Source: JAHJRJ01 sp037443685 (lineage in GTDB: Bacteria; Bacteroidota; Ignavibacteria; UBA10030; BY39). Taken from it: a DNA stretch of 38,557 bases. The notes under the pieces were generated by a model. The model was not told the DNA's origin, did not search any database, and saw nothing but the letters and a program-made list of their open reading frames with translations. The translations under genes were made by a program, and so were the position numbers. This document shows positions 35,543 to 38,557 of this stretch, piece by piece; the first letter of the stretch is position 1; the number at the start of each line of letters is the position of its first letter. Location: positions 1-38,557 of the forward strand of contig JBBINX010000011.1 in the NCBI GenBank assembly GCA_037443685.1, in the 5' to 3' direction.

Positions 35543-37282
35543 TTATTTCGAATAAATAGATTGACGCCAAATTTCGAAAGATAACCACCAATCAATTTGA
35601 GTTTGTAATTCTTTTTTACCCGAATAATAATCTTCAATTTTTTTTAATAATACAGGGTAGTTATAAGCCGAAAAAGATTTTACACTTTCAGAGAGAACCG
35701 TATCCATAATAAATTCGGATAAACGATCCAAAAATAAAAACGGAAGAGGGTTGATGAATCCTAATCGCATCTTAGATTTTATTTTAGTCCACGCAAATGC
35801 TTGAAAAGAATTAAGATTGAAAGGGTGAGTCAGATTTCCCCTCACTAAGGGGAAACGCGCTAGGGAAGGGTAACGTTTATAAATTGAACTTTTAAATAAT
35901 TTCCCGTGTATTCTTTCACTGATGGGAATTTGAAAAATTTTATGTAACAATGATGGCTGAACCAACGGCATATAGTTTAGGATATCACAATCCAATCGAC
36001 TTTGCTCAAATGTTCCCCAATTGGGAACGCGTGTACGAATCGCGAAAAGTTCGATAAAATTTTCCTCTCCCATTTCATTTATCGGCGGCATATCTTCCCA
36101 TACACTTTCAATTTGTGCTTTACTTCCCTCTTCCATCAATCGTAAAGTATCATCATTAAATATATTACCTCTTTTTAATTCTAAGAATGGAAGCAGAGAT
36201 TGCGGATTCCCACTTCGTAATGCTTTTCTGCCTTTATACATTATACGGTTCAAATGTATTCGTCTTGCGATTTCACCGAATCCACCATCTATCATTAACT
36301 TGTTATGCAACTGTAATTTTAAATAATATCTCAATTTAAGTATTGATGAGGCGGGTTCATTCATACAAGTATGACTTTCATATTCACGCAAAAGAGTAAT
36401 ACATTCATCTGCACTCGGTATCGGTTGCTCAATGTATGTACTTTCAAGATTTTCTTGTTTGATTATCTTTTGAGCAATTTCGACATCAGGATGTTGTGGA
36501 TGCCCCCAATTATGAATTTTGATTTTCTTTTGGTTATGCAGAAATATTGCCAAAAGAAATCGCGAATCTAATCCACCAGAAAGTCCGAACGTAATCGAAG
36601 TATCTTCAATGTTTTGGGGATTAATTAAAGCAGAAACCATATTTTCAAAGTAACGTTCTGAATATTTCGACTCATTTGGAAGCCAATTTGATTTTTGAAT
36701 CGACAATGAGTCAGACGTACAAACAGCCGAACCACCGGGAGGCAAGCGAGTTGTTTCGAACAGAAAACTTTGATGTGAAAGTTGATTGAAAGTCAGCCAA
36801 CGAGGTCCGAATGCTTCAAAGTCGATTGATGGAGATTTAATAAGTTTTGCAATCCAATCAAGTCTTGTTGAAAAAGCAATTCCTTCATCACATTTATAAA
36901 AGTAAATAGTTCTTAATCCAAGTTGATCGTTGAAAAATTCTATTTTGTTTTCCTGCCAACGAACAATAATAAAATGCCCATCCAGATTATTAAAATCTGG
37001 TATGGGAGATGATAAAACCGATTGCCAATCGAGGGAAGATAGTAACCTACAACTGTCGGAATGTAATTCAATACCCACACCCGCAACAATCCAACCATTT
37101 TCCATTTTCAATTCAATTATGTCTGAAAATGACCCGTGTAGGCAAGTTTCTTTTAATCCTCCTGTTGCAATATATAATTTTTCATTTTTAGTTTGATATA
37201 AGGTGGGAAGATGAATTGATGGAAAATCTATATTTAAGTTTGCAATATTATTTTTACTAAAGAAGCCAAAAATCCAACTCAT
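35543..37282 (-). CDS. Asparagine-synthetase-like protein without glutaminase Cys
   Basis: A 579-residue protein with an asparagine synthase fold. The N-terminal part (about 1-150) resembles a class II glutamine amidotransferase domain (LDGHFIIVRW, FFNDQLGLRTIYFY), but its second residue is Ser (MSWIFG) where active enzymes have Cys (MCGI). The ATP-pyrophosphatase motif SGGLDSR is intact (235-241), as is DGGFGE at about 333-338. Such proteins act in amide or lactam formation (AsnB-like, lasso-cyclase-like or sugar-modifying); which one cannot be told. The ATG has a GGGAG site upstream. I see no precursor peptide, transglutaminase-like or glycosyltransferase gene beside it. Confidence 0.85.
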   Translation of the reverse strand: MSWIFGFFSKNNIANLNIDFPSIHLPTLYQTKNEKLYIATGGLKETCLHGSFSDIIELKMENGWIVAGVGIELHSDSCRLLSSLDWQSVLSSPIPDFNNLDGHFIIVRWQENKIEFFNDQLGLRTIYFYKCDEGIAFSTRLDWIAKLIKSPSIDFEAFGPRWLTFNQLSHQSFLFETTRLPPGGSAVCTSDSLSIQKSNWLPNESKYSERYFENMVSALINPQNIEDTSITFGLSGGLDSRFLLAIFLHNQKKIKIHNWGHPQHPDVEIAQKIIKQENLESTYIEQPIPSADECITLLREYESHTCMNEPASSILKLRYYLKLQLHNKLMIDGGFGEIARRIHLNRIMYKGRKALRSGNPQSLLPFLELKRGNIFNDDTLRLMEEGSKAQIESVWEDMPPINEMGEENFIELFAIRTRVPNWGTFEQSRLDCDILNYMPLVQPSLLHKIFQIPISERIHGKLFKSSIYKRYPSLARFPLVRGNLTHPFNLNSFQAFAWTKIKSKMRLGFINPLPFLFLDRLSEFIMDTVLSESVKSFSAYNYPVLLKKIEDYYSGKKELQTQIDWWLSFEIWRQSIYSK

Positions 37283-37455
37283 ATTTTCTCCCTATAGTAT
37301 TTATACATTATATTCACACATATTCGAAGCACTAATTCCGAAATGATGTGAAATGGTCTCATTTAAAGAATTAAAATTTATAATTTGTTTAAAATTTGAT
37401 GATAGGATTCCGAATTGTGCACTTGTATCAACTATCTTTGTCTAATGTTAGTTAT

Positions 37456-38557
37456 TCATTGAGCTGTGTAGTGTGGGTAGCTAACAACTATTTTTTCGAT
37501 TGGATTTTTTCTTACTCGGTTTGTGAATTCACTTTTAAATTTTTTAATCACAGATTGAACAGGCCAAGCGGCTGCATCGCCCAGAGCACAAATTGTATTC
37601 CCTTCAATATTATTTGCCACATCTAAAAGTAAATCAATATCCGATAGTGTGCCCTCACCTCGTAAAAATCTATCTAATATTTTTTCCATCCATCCTGTTC
37701 CTTCTCTGCACGGTGTACATTGTCCGCACGATTCGTGATGATAAAAGTGTGAAATTCTTTTCAGAACTTTGAGAACGTTAGTATCTTCGTCCATCACGAT
37801 AACACCGCCAGTTCCGATGGCAGATCCAGCTGCTTTGAGTGAATCCAAATCCATTCTAATTCCTTCGAGCTCATCACCCAAAAGCCACTGAACAGAAGAA
37901 CCACCCGGAATAACAGCTTTAATTTTTTTATTGTCTATTATGCCTCCAGCATATTTGTGTATTAAATCTGTTAAAAGTACACCGGTTGGTAATTCATAAA
38001 CTCCTGGTTTGTTTACGTGACCGCTAACGCCGAACAATATCGTTCCGGGATGAGTTGGAACGCCAATTTTTGAAAACCATTCACCACCGTTTCGGATGAT
38101 AGACGGAACACACGAAAGCGTTTCAACATTATTAACGTTTGTCGGGTTTCCCCATAAACCGACCTGAGCTGGAAAAGGTGGTTTAACTCTTGGGTATCCC
38201 CGTTCTCCTTCAATAGAGTTCATCAAAGATGATTCTTCACCGCAAATATAGGCGCCGGCTCCGCGATGTATATAGATATCAGTGCTGAAACTTGTACCTA
38301 AAATGTTTTCACCTATATAATTTTTGGCATACGCTTCATCGATAGCCCTTTGTAAGATGTCGATCCACTTCTTGTACTCACCTCGGATATATATGTACGT
38401 TACATTAATACCCATTGCAAAACTTGCTATTAGACAACCTTCAATGAAAAGATGTGGATTGAATTCAAAAATTTGCCGATCTTTGAATGTCCCCGGTTCA
38501 CCCTCGTCACCGTTGGCACAAAGGAACTTTGGTTTATCATTTCGCTTTGGCATGAAA
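37456..38557 (-). CDS. nuoF: NADH-quinone oxidoreductase subunit F (partial, 5' end outside window)
   Basis: Flavoprotein subunit of complex I, or of a related NAD-linked hydrogenase/formate dehydrogenase, binding FMN, NADH and a 4Fe-4S cluster. The window holds the last 367 or so codons. The frame continues past the Met at 38553 to the window edge, and the family GxGRGxxGFP start is missing. Visible features are NGDEGEPGTFKDR, HRGAGAYICGEESSLMNS, the SLBB-like domain, and the cluster motif ESCGQCTPCREG with a fourth Cys in NTICALGD. No other nuo genes are visible, so complex I versus hydrogenase cannot be settled here. Confidence 0.93.
   Translation of the reverse strand, partial: FMPKRNDKPKFLCANGDEGEPGTFKDRQIFEFNPHLFIEGCLIASFAMGINVTYIYIRGEYKKWIDILQRAIDEAYAKNYIGENILGTSFSTDIYIHRGAGAYICGEESSLMNSIEGERGYPRVKPPFPAQVGLWGNPTNVNNVETLSCVPSIIRNGGEWFSKIGVPTHPGTILFGVSGHVNKPGVYELPTGVLLTDLIHKYAGGIIDNKKIKAVIPGGSSVQWLLGDELEGIRMDLDSLKAAGSAIGTGGVIVMDEDTNVLKVLKRISHFYHHESCGQCTPCREGTGWMEKILDRFLRGEGTLSDIDLLLDVANNIEGNTICALGDAAAWPVQSVIKKFKSEFTNRVRKNPIEKIVVSYPHYTAQ

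Noticed and set aside
37335..37414. Direct repeat ATTCCGAA (37335-37342 and 37407-37414) before the Asn-synthetase-like gene
   Set aside because: An eight-base repeat in 173 bases can easily occur by chance and its distance from the start is not typical of an operator pair.

Overview
The window is AT-rich chromosomal DNA from a Gram-negative bacterium. The outer-envelope genes (split heptose kinase/adenylyltransferase, TamB-like protein, Lnt, a beta-barrel surface protein), together with promoter-like elements of the form TTG-N19/20-TAnnTTT, suggest the Bacteroidota/Ignavibacteriota/Chlorobiota group. A non-Bacteroidia lineage such as Ignavibacteria fits best. This placement comes from gene content and is not proven. 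Unlike many Bacteroidia, several genes have clear Shine-Dalgarno-like stretches (rpsO, nusA, dctP, the AhpD-like gene). I see no rRNA, tRNA, CRISPR array, insertion sequence or integrase.

Left part, minus strand (1-11 kb): gpmI stands alone between two terminators. To its right lies the classical nus-inf cluster, read right to left as rimP-nusA-infB-rbfA-truB-ribF-rpsO-pnp. It covers ribosome maturation, transcription elongation, translation initiation, 30S maturation, tRNA pseudouridylation, FMN/FAD synthesis, ribosomal protein S15 and mRNA decay. The cluster is bounded by a terminator after pnp (about 1913-1940) and another just upstream of rimP (11039-11056).

Middle part, minus strand (11.1-23.9 kb): ten tightly packed or overlapping genes read right to left as rfaE1-rfaE2-tamB-like-rnr-acyP-ispF-dedA-pap2-lnt-ltaE. 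Most serve the envelope: LPS heptose precursor, outer-membrane assembly, isoprenoid supply, polyprenyl-phosphate handling and lipoprotein acylation. A good promoter candidate lies before rfaE1 and a clean terminator lies after ltaE.

Right part, plus strand (24-32 kb): a TrmH-family RNA methyltransferase is followed closely by a large secreted protein that joins a gluzincin-type metallopeptidase domain, TolB-like PD40 beta-propeller repeats and a C-terminal outer-membrane barrel. Next comes a four-gene TRAP transporter operon that carries the accessory TatT lipoprotein (tatT-dctP-dctQ-dctM).

Far right (32-38.5 kb): an accessory-looking stretch. It holds a GHL10-type glycosidase with an FN3 domain, an MntA/HepT toxin-antitoxin pair whose HepT is decayed (catalytic His replaced by Pro, plus a frameshift), an AhpD-like protein, a small lipoprotein with a CX4CH haem-type motif, an orphan asparagine-synthetase-like protein lacking the glutaminase Cys, and a nuoF cut by the window edge. 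The points most worth a second look are the broken HepT, the peptidase-propeller-barrel fusion, the orphan Asn-synthetase-like gene, and the Bacteroidota-type promoters that imply nearly leaderless mRNAs.
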